A DNA stretch of 64,000 nt from Candidatus Woesearchaeota archaeon (GTDB lineage Archaea; Nanobdellota; Nanobdellia; Woesearchaeales; GCA-2687795), in assembly GCA_002687795.1 (NCBI GenBank), contig NZBG01000034.1, positions 1 to 64,000 on the forward strand. Reading direction: 5' to 3'. The position numbers and the translations under genes were made by a program. Positions within the stretch are counted from its first letter, which is position 1, and every line of letters starts with the position of its first letter. The notes below the pieces were generated by a model. That model saw nothing but the letters and a program-made list of their open reading frames with translations, ran no database searches and was not told the origin of the DNA. Of this stretch, positions 43,206 to 52,178 are shown piece after piece.

Positions 43206-44278
43206 CTTAAAAACACCAGTTTCTTCAAAACAGCAGGATAGGCAAGAGGATTATAAATGATATTATTCTGTATAGCGCACTCAAAGGTGCAGAAGCACTT
43301 TGTGTCTTTAATGAATTTTTTTACTTTTCTTCCTTTTGCAGAGAACAAGATTCTCTTGATATCATAATTTTCCTGTCTCAGGTCTCCCATCTCCATGCTA
43401 AGCAGTTCACAGGGATAAACTTTCCCTGTTTCATTTAATATTACAAACTTGTCTCCAGCTACACAAGGCAGAACCATCCTTTTTTGTTTCAATGTCTTTG
43501 ATATAACATCTCTCATTACCAGTTTTGCTGCCCTGAGAAGTGTCAGGCGGATGTCTTTCCTTCTGCCCCTCTTCTTAAATGTTCTTTTCTCAACAAACTT
43601 TGCAGCCTTTTCATACCCTTCTATAGTCACGTCTTTTGCTATACCTTCCCTTGGGTTGCCCCTTGTTAAAAGCAGAACATGGTTGTCTATTTTCATATTC
43701 TGCTCAACCCAGTTAAAAATATCTTTTATCTTATCCTTGTTAAAGCTTGAATAAACTGTTGTAACATCTATATTGAAATTCCTGTACTTGCTCCTTAACC
43801 TGTCGAGAAGCCTGTATGTTTCTCCGACTTTCTCAAAGTTTCCTTTAACACCCCTTATATCATCATGCTCTTTGCCTATACCGTCTATCGATAATGCTAT
43901 CCTGAATGAAGTGCCGGGGCAGCTCCTGAACATATCTTCTGAGAGCCCTGCTATCCTTTCCGGCTGGAGAGCATTAGTTGGAACGCTTACAAACTTTACT
44001 TTATTGTTCTTAACAAAGGTCTTAACAATCTCCGGCATGTCATCTCTTAATGTAGGCTCGCCTCCGCTTACAGAAAGATACTGTATATTGTTTAAATTTC
44101 TTGATATTTTTTTGATTTCGTCAATGGTCAATTCCTTTTGTTCCTGATGCTTTTCAATATTTTTCCAGTAGAAGCACATTCTGCAGCGGGAGTTGCACTT
44201 AGCTGTAATAAAGAAGATTACATAAGAGGGCGTTTTGCTAAAAAATGATTTTACCAGGCTTAGGATTTTTGATGCCAT
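43202..44278 (-). CDS. Radical SAM protein with SPASM-like C-terminal cysteines
   Basis: The 358-aa protein has CNSRCRMC (CxxxCxxC) near residue 29, then SVSGGEPTLRDD and LSIDGIGKEHDDIRG, hallmarks of the SPASM/twitch-containing class. Cys in VLPCVAGDKF, VYPCELL and CFCTFEC probably bind an auxiliary Fe-S cluster. It is cotranscribed with the toroid protein, with a 4-nt overlap. Relatives modify peptides, sugars or lipids; no precursor peptide gene is visible, so a glycan or lipid substrate is favoured. Confidence 0.8.
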   Translation of the reverse strand: MASKILSLVKSFFSKTPSYVIFFITAKCNSRCRMCFYWKNIEKHQEQKELTIDEIKKISRNLNNIQYLSVSGGEPTLRDDMPEIVKTFVKNNKVKFVSVPTNALQPERIAGLSEDMFRSCPGTSFRIALSIDGIGKEHDDIRGVKGNFEKVGETYRLLDRLRSKYRNFNIDVTTVYSSFNKDKIKDIFNWVEQNMKIDNHVLLLTRGNPREGIAKDVTIEGYEKAAKFVEKRTFKKRGRRKDIRLTLLRAAKLVMRDVISKTLKQKRMVLPCVAGDKFVILNETGKVYPCELLSMEMGDLRQENYDIKRILFSAKGRKVKKFIKDTKCFCTFECAIQNNIIYNPLAYPAVLKKLVFLR

Positions 44279-44337
44279 TTTTCTTTTGTTTTCTTCTGTT
44301 TCTTTCTATTTTCTTTTTCCTTCTTTTTCTTTTCTTT
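44279..44337 (-). other. Purine-rich decamer-phased tract before a radical SAM gene
   Basis: The 67-nt spacer before the ATG at 44278 is almost pure A/G on the minus strand. The few non-pyrimidines on the plus strand fall at 44288, 44298 and 44308, exactly 10 nt apart, so it reads as about six imperfect copies of TTCTTTTGTT. Possible roles are a translation-enhancing A-rich leader or simple-sequence expansion. Confidence 0.45.
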
Positions 44338-44345
44338 ACAGTTTA

Positions 44346-45329
44346 TTAGAGCTTATCTATAGGATATGTGACCACTGAATAAATTATTCCCATCCCTATA
44401 ACAAACGAAAGTAAGTAGCCTATGAAGATTGCATAAAGCATAAAAGATGAACCTTTTTCTTTAAACGAGAACGCAAAAAAACGAATGTTTCCATATAAAA
44501 AGATAATTGCAGATATTGATGTTGATATGACAAAAGGCAAAAACAGGCTCTTCAAGAAGAACAAAGACAGCAATGATGACAGGAACAATATCCAGGTTAG
44601 AAAACCGAACATTGTTAAAACACCGGTGGATGCAGTTGTTGTTATGTTGTCAAACTTTTTCTTTTTCAAAAAAAGCCTGAACCAATAATGGCTCCTTTCA
44701 AAATATTTTCTTATGCATGTTTTAAGGCTTGGATGGTAATGCTTTCCCTGAATCTTTTTGTCAAGAACAACCTTATATTTTTCCGTTAGCCTTCTCCCGA
44801 ATTCATAGTCTTCCATTTGCTTGAACCTTGGATTAAATCCTTCAATCTCATTAAATACGCTTTTCCTTATTGCCCCAAGCCTTGGTCCGAAGCTGCTGTA
44901 TTCATCTGTGTTTGCTTTTGTCCAAAACAAATACTTTTGGAGCGAGATATACCAATTAAACCAGCTTTTATTTGCAGGCTCTTTTGAATATATCCCGGAA
45001 ACAGCCATTGTGTTTTTGTCTTCAAAATTCTTAGCCATGAGCCCCATAGCATCCTTATCAAGCAGAACATCGGAATCAATAAAGATAATAATATCACCTT
45101 CAGCATTTTTAACGCCTAAGTTCCTGGCAACGGCTGGCCCGCTGTTTTTACTTAGTTTCAATATTCTGCATCTGAACCTTTTAACAATATCTATTGTATT
45201 ATCAGTTGAGCAGTCATCAACAACAATAACTTCATAATCCCTGAAATCTGAATCGTATACTGCGCTGAGGCACTCGCCGATGGTGCTTGCTGAGTTATAT
45301 ACAGGTATTATCACAGAGATCTTTTTCAT
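44346..45329 (-). CDS. Glycosyltransferase family 2 with C-terminal membrane helices
   Basis: The 327-aa protein has a GT-A domain (ISVIIPVYNSASTIGECL, VIVVDDCSTDNTIDI, NSGPAVARNLGVKNA, FIDSDV as DxD, and QMEDYEFGRRL, the ED motif), then about three membrane helices (about 230-320). It likely elongates a lipid-linked oligosaccharide on the cytoplasmic face. It lies between a B12-type and a SPASM-type radical SAM gene in one transcription unit. Confidence 0.85.
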   Translation of the reverse strand: MKKISVIIPVYNSASTIGECLSAVYDSDFRDYEVIVVDDCSTDNTIDIVKRFRCRILKLSKNSGPAVARNLGVKNAEGDIIIFIDSDVLLDKDAMGLMAKNFEDKNTMAVSGIYSKEPANKSWFNWYISLQKYLFWTKANTDEYSSFGPRLGAIRKSVFNEIEGFNPRFKQMEDYEFGRRLTEKYKVVLDKKIQGKHYHPSLKTCIRKYFERSHYWFRLFLKKKKFDNITTTASTGVLTMFGFLTWILFLSSLLSLFFLKSLFLPFVISTSISAIIFLYGNIRFFAFSFKEKGSSFMLYAIFIGYLLSFVIGMGIIYSVVTYPIDKL

Positions 45330-45363
45330 TTTTCATTCTGTGAGGCTGCTGCGTTAAAGGCAG

Positions 45364-46818
45364 CTAACTCCCAAAGAAAACCTCCTTTGCAGATTTTATG
45401 ATTCTCTTTAATTCCCCGGGACTGCTTATTGACATTATTCTTTTTAAGATATACCCAAACCTAAGGTAAAACAACCTGTCCGCCTTTTTCACCATTCTTA
45501 TCTGCTCTTCCACAGGAAAGCCGCTGAGGTTTAGGTTTCCTATGAGCGTTCTTACCCCTCTTGCCTTGTTGGGAATTTTTTTCATGTACCACAGCTTGTC
45601 GCTGAGAACATTGTTCTTAACAGCCCAGTTATACAGTTCAGTATTCGGGTAGGCAACAGTAACGCAAAAAAGCACATAGTCAAGCCCAAGAGACTTGGCA
45701 AACCTTATTGATTCTTCCGCTGTTTCCTTTGTTTCTCCCGGGTTGCCAATCATGAAATATCCGCAGACCTTTATATCATGCTTTTTGCAGAGCTTGACTG
45801 CGTCAACAATCTGCGGGATTCTAATGTTTTTGTTGATATTATCAAGGATTTTCTGGGAACCTGATTCTATGCAGAGCTGTATCATATAGCAGCCAGCTGA
45901 GCTTATCTGGCCCAGCAGCTCATCGTCAATATGATCTACTCTTGTATTGCATACCCAGTTTATCTTGAGCTTTCTTCTTCCTATCTCTTCGCACAGCTTT
46001 TTTATCCAGTCTTTATTTACCGTGAAGGTGCTGTCCTTAAACACTATCTGCTTTATTCCATAACCATGATAATTCTTTTCTATCTCATCCACCACATTCT
46101 CAGGGCTTCTAAGCCTTAACACCCTGCCATGAGTAGCATACTGGTCGCAGAAGCTGCACTGGTAAGGGCAGCCCCTTGAGCAAACCATTGATGTAAGCGG
46201 CAGTGTTTTTGCATAATAGCTGTCATAATCCCCTATATCAATCATGCCTAAGTCAGGGAAAGGGAGCTCGTCTAAATCAGCAATCCTTTCTCTTGGCAGG
46301 TTCCTGATTATTTCCCTGTCTCTTTTATATATCAGGCCTTTAACCTTGTTTAGGTCATCTCCAAGGCCATCTTTAAGCTCATCTTTTCCCTTAAGGCACT
46401 TAAGCAGCTCATGCAAGGTATGCTCCCCTTCCTGGTAAACAGCAAAATCTATTGCATCAGTAAACCTGAGTATCTCTTCTCTTGTTGAGCTTATATGTGG
46501 GCCTCCCACAGCAATAAAAGTCTTAATCTTTTTCTTAACAGCTTCTGCAATCTCCAGGCATGAAACCGCCTGGGGTGTCATTATGCTTATACATGTAAGG
46601 AGAGGCTTTTCACCAGAAACTATATCCATTATCTGGCTTAAGGAATGCCCCTTAACCTCGAAATCTATCACCTTCACCTTAAACCCTTTTTCCTTTAAGA
46701 ACGAAGCAAGATATAATATGCCCAGAGGAGGATAGCTGAACTTTGGCTTTTTCCCAAGCTCTGTAGGAGGGTAAATAAAGAGAACATCCAGGTTAGAACC
46801 ATCAGCTGTATTTAGCAT
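45364..46818 (-). CDS. B12-binding-domain radical SAM protein 4
   Basis: The 484-aa protein shows LDVLFIYPPTE, VGGPHISSTREE and YQEGEHTLHELL in the N-terminal domain and C217xxxC221xxC224 (CPYQCSFC) in the core, with FMIGNPGETKETAEESI after it. It lines up with the three copies at 28-34 kb but lies 11 kb away, in a different operon. ATG 46818 is chosen because the longer ORF from 46854 overlaps the nitroreductase gene by 35 nt. Substrate unknown. Confidence 0.85.
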   Translation of the reverse strand: MLNTADGSNLDVLFIYPPTELGKKPKFSYPPLGILYLASFLKEKGFKVKVIDFEVKGHSLSQIMDIVSGEKPLLTCISIMTPQAVSCLEIAEAVKKKIKTFIAVGGPHISSTREEILRFTDAIDFAVYQEGEHTLHELLKCLKGKDELKDGLGDDLNKVKGLIYKRDREIIRNLPRERIADLDELPFPDLGMIDIGDYDSYYAKTLPLTSMVCSRGCPYQCSFCDQYATHGRVLRLRSPENVVDEIEKNYHGYGIKQIVFKDSTFTVNKDWIKKLCEEIGRRKLKINWVCNTRVDHIDDELLGQISSAGCYMIQLCIESGSQKILDNINKNIRIPQIVDAVKLCKKHDIKVCGYFMIGNPGETKETAEESIRFAKSLGLDYVLFCVTVAYPNTELYNWAVKNNVLSDKLWYMKKIPNKARGVRTLIGNLNLSGFPVEEQIRMVKKADRLFYLRFGYILKRIMSISSPGELKRIIKSAKEVFFGS

Positions 46819-46819
46819 G

Positions 46820-47464
46820 TTAATCAAACCTCTTCTCAAACAGCTTATCAACAAGTGGCTTGATATGCCTCCTGAAAGGAATCCTATAGTAGCATGCCCT
46901 TAAAACCCTTTTAATCATAAGCCTTAAACCGAGTCTGGAAGGCACTTTCTCATTAAACCTATACCTGTTATAAGACAACACATCCTTTAGCTCATGCTTT
47001 CTTGGCCTTGGCTTTGGCTCTGCATCATAATACCCGAGAGCTATATAGGCCATAGGGTCGTAATGATGAGGTATCTTCAGTATCCTTCTCATTTCGGCCT
47101 TGGTGGGAAGATGGCATATCCAGCAGCCTCCCAGGTTAAAGGAATGCGCTGCAAGAAGAATGTTCTGTATAGACGCTGCTGCGCTTTGTATATGGTCTTT
47201 GTATTCTATGTTACCCGTCTGGTTGTTATACAAAACCAAAATGCCCAAAGGGGCATCTCTTATAAAAGATGCAGCGCCTTTGTTAACAATCTCATGCTTG
47301 ACTTTGTCATCATCGATTATAATAAACCTCCAGCCCTGGTTGTCGCAGGCTGAGGGCGCCCAGATAGCAGCCTCTATTATTTTCTCAATAATATGTTTGG
47401 GTATTTCTTTCTGGGAAAACCTTCTTACACTCCTTCTGGATTTGATCAGGCTGAGAATATCCAT
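46820..47464 (-). CDS. Nitroreductase-family flavoprotein
   Basis: The 214-aa protein has the family start LIKSRRSVRRFSQKEIPKHIIEKIIEAAIWAPSACDNQGWRF, which binds FMN phosphate, and later SIQNILLAAHSFNLGGCWI and YIALGYYD. Nitroreductase-fold enzymes catalyse flavin redox steps on many small molecules and are sometimes redox partners for radical enzymes. The last 60 residues are basic and not typical of the core fold. Its stop is 1 nt from the start of the B12-type radical SAM gene, which suggests a shared pathway. Confidence 0.85.
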   Translation of the reverse strand: MDILSLIKSRRSVRRFSQKEIPKHIIEKIIEAAIWAPSACDNQGWRFIIIDDDKVKHEIVNKGAASFIRDAPLGILVLYNNQTGNIEYKDHIQSAAASIQNILLAAHSFNLGGCWICHLPTKAEMRRILKIPHHYDPMAYIALGYYDAEPKPRPRKHELKDVLSYNRYRFNEKVPSRLGLRLMIKRVLRACYYRIPFRRHIKPLVDKLFEKRFD

Positions 47465-47475
47465 TTTATTGTGTT

Positions 47476-48387
47476 TTATTTTATTATATATCTTTTAATC
47501 CTTGACTTGCCGATTATCATCTCACCCAGCAAGCCTAATGACACAAACTGCATTCCTAATATTACTGATAACACGCCTAAAATAAAAAGGTAAGGCACGC
47601 TGCCTATTCTTATTCCAAATAAAAACTTTCTGAGGTATAGAAACACTATAACCATGGAGCCCAGGGAGGAAAGTATTAAGCCCACCCCCCCGAAGAGGTG
47701 CATTGGCCTTGTTGAATACTGCATAAGAAACTTTACAGTTATCAGGTCAAGGAACCCTTTCAGCAGCCTTGATGAGCCATATTTGCTTTTTCCATGGATT
47801 CTTTTGTTATGCATAACCTTTACCTCTCCTACCTTAAACCCTTTCCAGTAAGCTATGGAAGGTATATACCTGTGCAGTTCTCCATAAAGGTTAATATTAT
47901 CAACAACCTTCTTCTTAAAAGCCTTAAAGCAGCAGTTGGAATCATGCACCCTAACGCCTGTAAAGAGAGTAACCAGGAAATTAAAAAGCTTTGAAGGAAG
48001 CTTTTTCCATAATGTATCGCTTCTTCTGTATCTCCAGCCAACAACAAGGTCAGAATCTTTTACTTTCTCTAAGAGCTTTGGTATCTCTCCCGGATCATCC
48101 TGCAGGTCTCCGTCCATTGTGATTACAATACTGCCTTTTACATTATCAAACCCTGCTGACAGGGCTGCTGACTTGCCAAAGTTTCTTTGGAACCTTATTG
48201 CCTTAACCTGCTTATCCTTTTGAGATATGTTTTTCAGCTCTAAAAAGGTGTTATCAGTGCTCCCATCATCAATAAAAATAAGCTCATATTTCTTACCAGT
48301 ATGCCTAAGAACATCTCTAAGTTTTTGGTAAAGAGGTGCTATATTTCTTTCCTCATTATAGACAGGTATTACTATGCTTAAGTCCAT
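47476..48387 (-). CDS. Polyprenyl-phosphate glycosyltransferase, GtrB/DPM1-like (GT2)
   Basis: The 303-aa enzyme has LSIVIPVYNEERNIAPLYQKL, LIFIDDGSTDNTFLEL, FQRNFGKSAALSAGF and TMDGDLQDDPGEIP (DxD motif), then SNCCFKAFKKK and an interface helix. Two C-terminal membrane helices (about 232-255 and 265-290) match GtrB/ArnC-like enzymes, which make polyprenyl-phosphate sugars. It is the first gene of the unit 48387 to 41589. A GtrA-like protein lies at 25811; GtrA and GtrB often work together. Confidence 0.88.
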   Translation of the reverse strand: MDLSIVIPVYNEERNIAPLYQKLRDVLRHTGKKYELIFIDDGSTDNTFLELKNISQKDKQVKAIRFQRNFGKSAALSAGFDNVKGSIVITMDGDLQDDPGEIPKLLEKVKDSDLVVGWRYRRSDTLWKKLPSKLFNFLVTLFTGVRVHDSNCCFKAFKKKVVDNINLYGELHRYIPSIAYWKGFKVGEVKVMHNKRIHGKSKYGSSRLLKGFLDLITVKFLMQYSTRPMHLFGGVGLILSSLGSMVIVFLYLRKFLFGIRIGSVPYLFILGVLSVILGMQFVSLGLLGEMIIGKSRIKRYIIK

Positions 48388-48507
48388 TTATTCTCCCCCT
48401 AAAACATAGGAAGAAAACAGTTTAGGCTATAAAAATGTTTGTTTTTAAATGGTTTTTAAAGGCTCTAAACCAAAAGATTAAAAATAAGATATAATTTGGT
48501 AAATCAG

Positions 48508-50001
48508 ATGGGAGACTATAACAAGATCATCACTCAGACAGGGATATCCTATCTGTTGAGGGTAGCAAGCATAGCAACAGCCTTTTTCTTGTTTATGATT
48601 CTTACAAGAAGGTTTACCCAGCAAACCTTTGGAGTCTATAATATAATAATCATCTCAATATCATTACTTTCCCAGATATTAACCCTTGCCTTAAACAAAT
48701 ACATAAACAAAGAGTTTCCCGGAAGAGACAAGGAATACCAAAGGAAAGTTTTTTCAACAATATTTATCTTTATGGTAATGGTATTAATCTTTATTTCATC
48801 TTCATTATTGTTAGCAAGCTATTTTCTTGGAAATAATTTCTCGTTCATACAGGATTATGGAACTGAGATAAGGCTTTCTATCTTGATTACTTTTTTCTGT
48901 GTGCTTTCATACCTTTTCGTCTCATACTTTGTGGGAAACAAGTTAGTGGAAATCAGGAGCCTTATATCCTATATAACCGAGCATCTCTGGGGCCTGATAA
49001 TCATAGCAAGCATACTCGTTCTTCCTATAAACCTTAAGAATGTGCTTATAATAAGGCTGAGTGTTGTGGCTGCACTCTCATTATATCTTATTATATTACT
49101 GATCAGAAAGAATATCCTCACCTTTGATATCAAGGAATTTAACAGGACAATACTAAAGACCGCTTTGGTATTCAGCATTCCTCTGCTGCCTTTCATAGTA
49201 AGCAAATGGCTGATAAGCGCAACCGATAAATATATGATACTTTTTTATTTGGGTGCAGAAAAAGTAGGGCAATACTCTTATGTTTATTCTTTATTAAACA
49301 TTGTTTACCTTTTTGTTAATATCCTGAACATCGTTATAGGACCCTATATATACCATGCCTGGAATATAAAGGACAGGATAAAGCTCAACCTTCTGTTGAA
49401 TCTCCTGCTTAAGTACTGCCTGCTTCTGGGTATTCCTGCCATTATAGGCATATGGATCCTAGACAAAGAAATAGTTACGCTGGTTTCAGCTTTAAAATAT
49501 ATAAACGTTGTTTCTTTGATACCTTATCTCCTATTATTCCCATTGTTCCTTGTCCTGGCTATTGCTCTCCAGCATGTATTAATCATTCAGAATAAAACCA
49601 AGCTCATAGGCATCATATACACAGCAGCCGCGGTGTTAAATATAGTGTTAAATATTATTTTGATCCCGAGACTCGGGATATATGGTGCTGCTATTGCCAC
49701 AACAATTGCACACTTTTTGGTGTTCATGCTTATTTTCTTAAGTGTAAAGAAAGATATAGAATTTAGATTTAATTTCATTAACCTGCATAAAATCCTTATA
49801 GCCTCCTTTTTCATGGCTTTTATAATAAACCTCTTCCATCCGGTTAATCTCTTTGCCAAGATTTTCACAATAGGGTTAGGGGTATCATTATACGCCGGGG
49901 GGCTGTATTTATTAAAGACGTTTTCTAAAAAAGAAATAAGCACTTTCCTTGATTATCTTAGGGTGTTCAGGGAGAGAGCTAGACAGAAAGAGACCTTATA
50001 A
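48508..50001 (+). CDS. Wzx/MurJ-type polysaccharide flippase (MOP superfamily)
   Basis: The 497-aa protein has 12-14 membrane helices, starting with ISYLLRVASIATAFFLFMILTRRFTQQTFGVYNIII, the usual Wzx beginning. NIVYLFVNILNIVIGPYIYHAW and IPRLGIYGAAIATTIAHFL are the typical internal segments. It likely turns a lipid-linked oligosaccharide to the outer face for AglB or other transferases. ATG 48508 is preferred to TTG 48496; an AT-rich GATTAAAAATA lies about 25-35 nt upstream. The 3' end overlaps the convergent gene by 23 nt. Confidence 0.85.
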   Translation: MGDYNKIITQTGISYLLRVASIATAFFLFMILTRRFTQQTFGVYNIIIISISLLSQILTLALNKYINKEFPGRDKEYQRKVFSTIFIFMVMVLIFISSSLLLASYFLGNNFSFIQDYGTEIRLSILITFFCVLSYLFVSYFVGNKLVEIRSLISYITEHLWGLIIIASILVLPINLKNVLIIRLSVVAALSLYLIILLIRKNILTFDIKEFNRTILKTALVFSIPLLPFIVSKWLISATDKYMILFYLGAEKVGQYSYVYSLLNIVYLFVNILNIVIGPYIYHAWNIKDRIKLNLLLNLLLKYCLLLGIPAIIGIWILDKEIVTLVSALKYINVVSLIPYLLLFPLFLVLAIALQHVLIIQNKTKLIGIIYTAAAVLNIVLNIILIPRLGIYGAAIATTIAHFLVFMLIFLSVKKDIEFRFNFINLHKILIASFFMAFIINLFHPVNLFAKIFTIGLGVSLYAGGLYLLKTFSKKEISTFLDYLRVFRERARQKETL

Positions 50002-51484
50002 CAGACTTAATCCTTTCTTTCTCTTTAAGGGATTTGTTGCTCTCTGAGTATTCAGCCTTTTTCCTGGCAAACCCTTTTCTGAAAATATCAAGCACTTTTC
50101 CATCCACATCAGCGGGGATTGGCAGCCCGGCCAGGTAAAGCATGGTAGGCTGGATATCTATGATTCTTGCCCCTTTTACCAGTTTATTATCTATGCCCAT
50201 GCCCTTAACCAGGAAAAAACCATCCTTGCTGTGATGGAACCTTGGTATATCCAAGAACTCTTTTGAAGAAAATGTGTTATCTATCTCATAATCTTTCATG
50301 TCTATGATTATATCGCCTTCCATTGCAAGCCCTTTATAGAATGTTGTGATATCATGCCCTTCCACCTTTCCGGTGGCCTTTAATTCCTTAATAATATCCT
50401 GCTTTATTTTGTTTCTTTCCTTATCATCAAGATTATCATTGATCTTGATAATAGGGCAGCAGCCAAAGCTGCAGTAAGCCTTGGAATTCTTTATATCAAT
50501 CTTTGATTTTATAATATTAAAAGGAAAGAGGTATACAAAAAATGTGTAAAAAGGCTCCAGCAGCTTATACAAGAGCTTGTTGCTTTTAATAACATTCATA
50601 AGCCAGGACAAGTTAACATCCCTCTTCTTCTTGGTGCGGTAAATATCTTCTTTGATCTTGCTTCCTTCTCCTGTTGTGCTGAGATATCCCCCGTTTTTCA
50701 GGAAAGTGTTCACAAAGAACTTGCCTTTAAATTCTCTGAAGCCATGGTCGCTTAATATTATCATGTAAGTATCCTTATCCATCTTTCCCAGCAGGTTGCC
50801 GATTGTTCTGTCAACCTCTGCAAATATTTTTTTGCTTTCTCTGGCTAAGCGCCCATTTTTGTTGTTCAGCAATTTATCATATATCTTATGCTGCACCCAG
50901 TCTGTTGAGGAGATTATAAAGCAGCTTAGGTCATAGTCATGCTTTGCTATTTCTTCAATAACAGAGCATATCTTCTTTGTTAGTTTCAGATGGTCTTTTA
51001 TGGTTTTCAGATATCCTTTTGAATGCTCGGTAAAAGGGGTATAGCCATCTAAGACAGGATACTTCTCAGGCAGGCTTTTTGGGTGAAACAGGTTTATGTC
51101 TTTGTTATCCCCTGTGCACAGCCAAGAATAAACAATATCCCCCTTAATCTTTGGCGGCCTCGTATATGGCAGGTTTAATAAAAAGACTTTCTTATTATTC
51201 TCGTCAAAGATTTCATAGAATGTTTTCTCTTTTACATCAAGGCCAGAGGTTAAATGCATCTTAAAATCCTTTGTAAGCCTAAAGAAATTGATCACCTTAT
51301 GCCTGCCTATATCCTTGCCAGTCTGGAAAGATGTCCATGTTGCTGCTGTCAATGGCGGATAGACTGTCCTGAGCTTCCCGTACGCCGAGTCATTAAGCAG
51401 CCTATTCAGGTTAGGCATCTCTTCCTTAAGGCCTTTAATCAGGCCCAATCCTACACCGTCAAGCCCTAAAACGATAAACTTCAT
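49979..51484 (-). CDS. Alkaline-phosphatase-superfamily phosphodiesterase/phosphatase
   Basis: This 501-aa protein has KFIVLGLDGVG (metal Asp), PPLTAATWTSFQTGKD (nucleophile Thr around 46), SSTDWVQHKIYD, ILSDHGFREF (metal Asp-His) and HHSKDGFFLVKG. It belongs with type I phosphodiesterase/nucleotide pyrophosphatase and AP-like proteins. No signal peptide is apparent from ATG 51484, so it probably acts on a cytoplasmic phosphate ester, perhaps a nucleotide sugar or polyprenyl diphosphate. The longer ORF from 51544 adds 20 residues not typical of the family. Confidence 0.8.
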   Translation of the reverse strand: MKFIVLGLDGVGLGLIKGLKEEMPNLNRLLNDSAYGKLRTVYPPLTAATWTSFQTGKDIGRHKVINFFRLTKDFKMHLTSGLDVKEKTFYEIFDENNKKVFLLNLPYTRPPKIKGDIVYSWLCTGDNKDINLFHPKSLPEKYPVLDGYTPFTEHSKGYLKTIKDHLKLTKKICSVIEEIAKHDYDLSCFIISSTDWVQHKIYDKLLNNKNGRLARESKKIFAEVDRTIGNLLGKMDKDTYMIILSDHGFREFKGKFFVNTFLKNGGYLSTTGEGSKIKEDIYRTKKKRDVNLSWLMNVIKSNKLLYKLLEPFYTFFVYLFPFNIIKSKIDIKNSKAYCSFGCCPIIKINDNLDDKERNKIKQDIIKELKATGKVEGHDITTFYKGLAMEGDIIIDMKDYEIDNTFSSKEFLDIPRFHHSKDGFFLVKGMGIDNKLVKGARIIDIQPTMLYLAGLPIPADVDGKVLDIFRKGFARKKAEYSESNKSLKEKERIKSVIRSLSV

Positions 51485-51586
51485 TCTACCTAAGACTAAT
51501 TTAACTATGTTTATAAATGTTAACTTCCATCGGGCTTCATCCAAAAACTCGCATAGCTCTGGTTATTCTGCCAGGAAAATGCAAAA

Positions 51587-51595
51587 ATTTATAAC
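51587..51595 (+). promoter_or_regulatory. TATA-like box of the methyltransferase-like gene
   Basis: ATTTATAAC lies 27-35 nt before the ATG at 51622, the distance expected for a leaderless transcript. Confidence 0.45.
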
Positions 51596-51621
51596 AAAAA
51601 TATTATTATTCATCTGTTAAG

Positions 51622-52176
51622 ATGCCAAAGAAAAAAGAAATCAGGAAACTGAATATAAGATGCAACAATGAAAGGCTGGACGGGTTTTGGAATATTGACA
51701 GCATCAAAGGGGAAGCTGTTGATGAGGTGGTTGATTTTGGCAAACCATTGCCTTACCCTGGTAATTCCATAGAGCATATAAACTGCTTCCATGCCCTGGA
51801 ATATATAGAAGATTTCGGGCATATAATGAAAGAAATCCATAGGGTATGCAAAAACAATGCTGTTGTTGATATCAAAGTCTGCCATTTTACTTCGGCTCCT
51901 GCATATAACCCGTTCCACAGGAATTTTTTCAACTCAAGCACATTCGGGATTTATGACAAGTCCCTCTCCTGGCCAACCAGGCTAAGGAGCAGAATGAAGG
52001 TTGAGTTAAGGGTTCTGGAAAATAAGCTGGTTTTTAACAAAGGCTTTAATCCCCTGAACTATCTCGGGCCGGTTTTCAACCTGAGCAACGGATTAAAATT
52101 TTTCTATGAGAATTCATTCCTGAGAAACCTTATCCCTGCAAGAGAAGTCCATTTTATACTAAAAGTTGTTAAGTGA
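51622..52176 (+). CDS. Class I methyltransferase-like protein with degenerate SAM motif
   Basis: The 184-aa protein has the layout of small type-11 methyltransferases found in glycan clusters: RKLNIRCNNERLDGFWNID, then LPYPGNSIEHINCFHALEYIEDFGHIMKEIHRVCKN. Motif I normally reads NIGCG; here it is NIRCN, losing the Gly residues that contact SAM. The post-motif acidic residue (ID) and LEYI helix are kept. It may bind SAM poorly or not at all and act as a scaffold. It converges with the radical SAM gene, with a 2-nt gap. Confidence 0.65.
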   Translation: MPKKKEIRKLNIRCNNERLDGFWNIDSIKGEAVDEVVDFGKPLPYPGNSIEHINCFHALEYIEDFGHIMKEIHRVCKNNAVVDIKVCHFTSAPAYNPFHRNFFNSSTFGIYDKSLSWPTRLRSRMKVELRVLENKLVFNKGFNPLNYLGPVFNLSNGLKFFYENSFLRNLIPAREVHFILKVVK

Positions 52177-52178
52177 TT

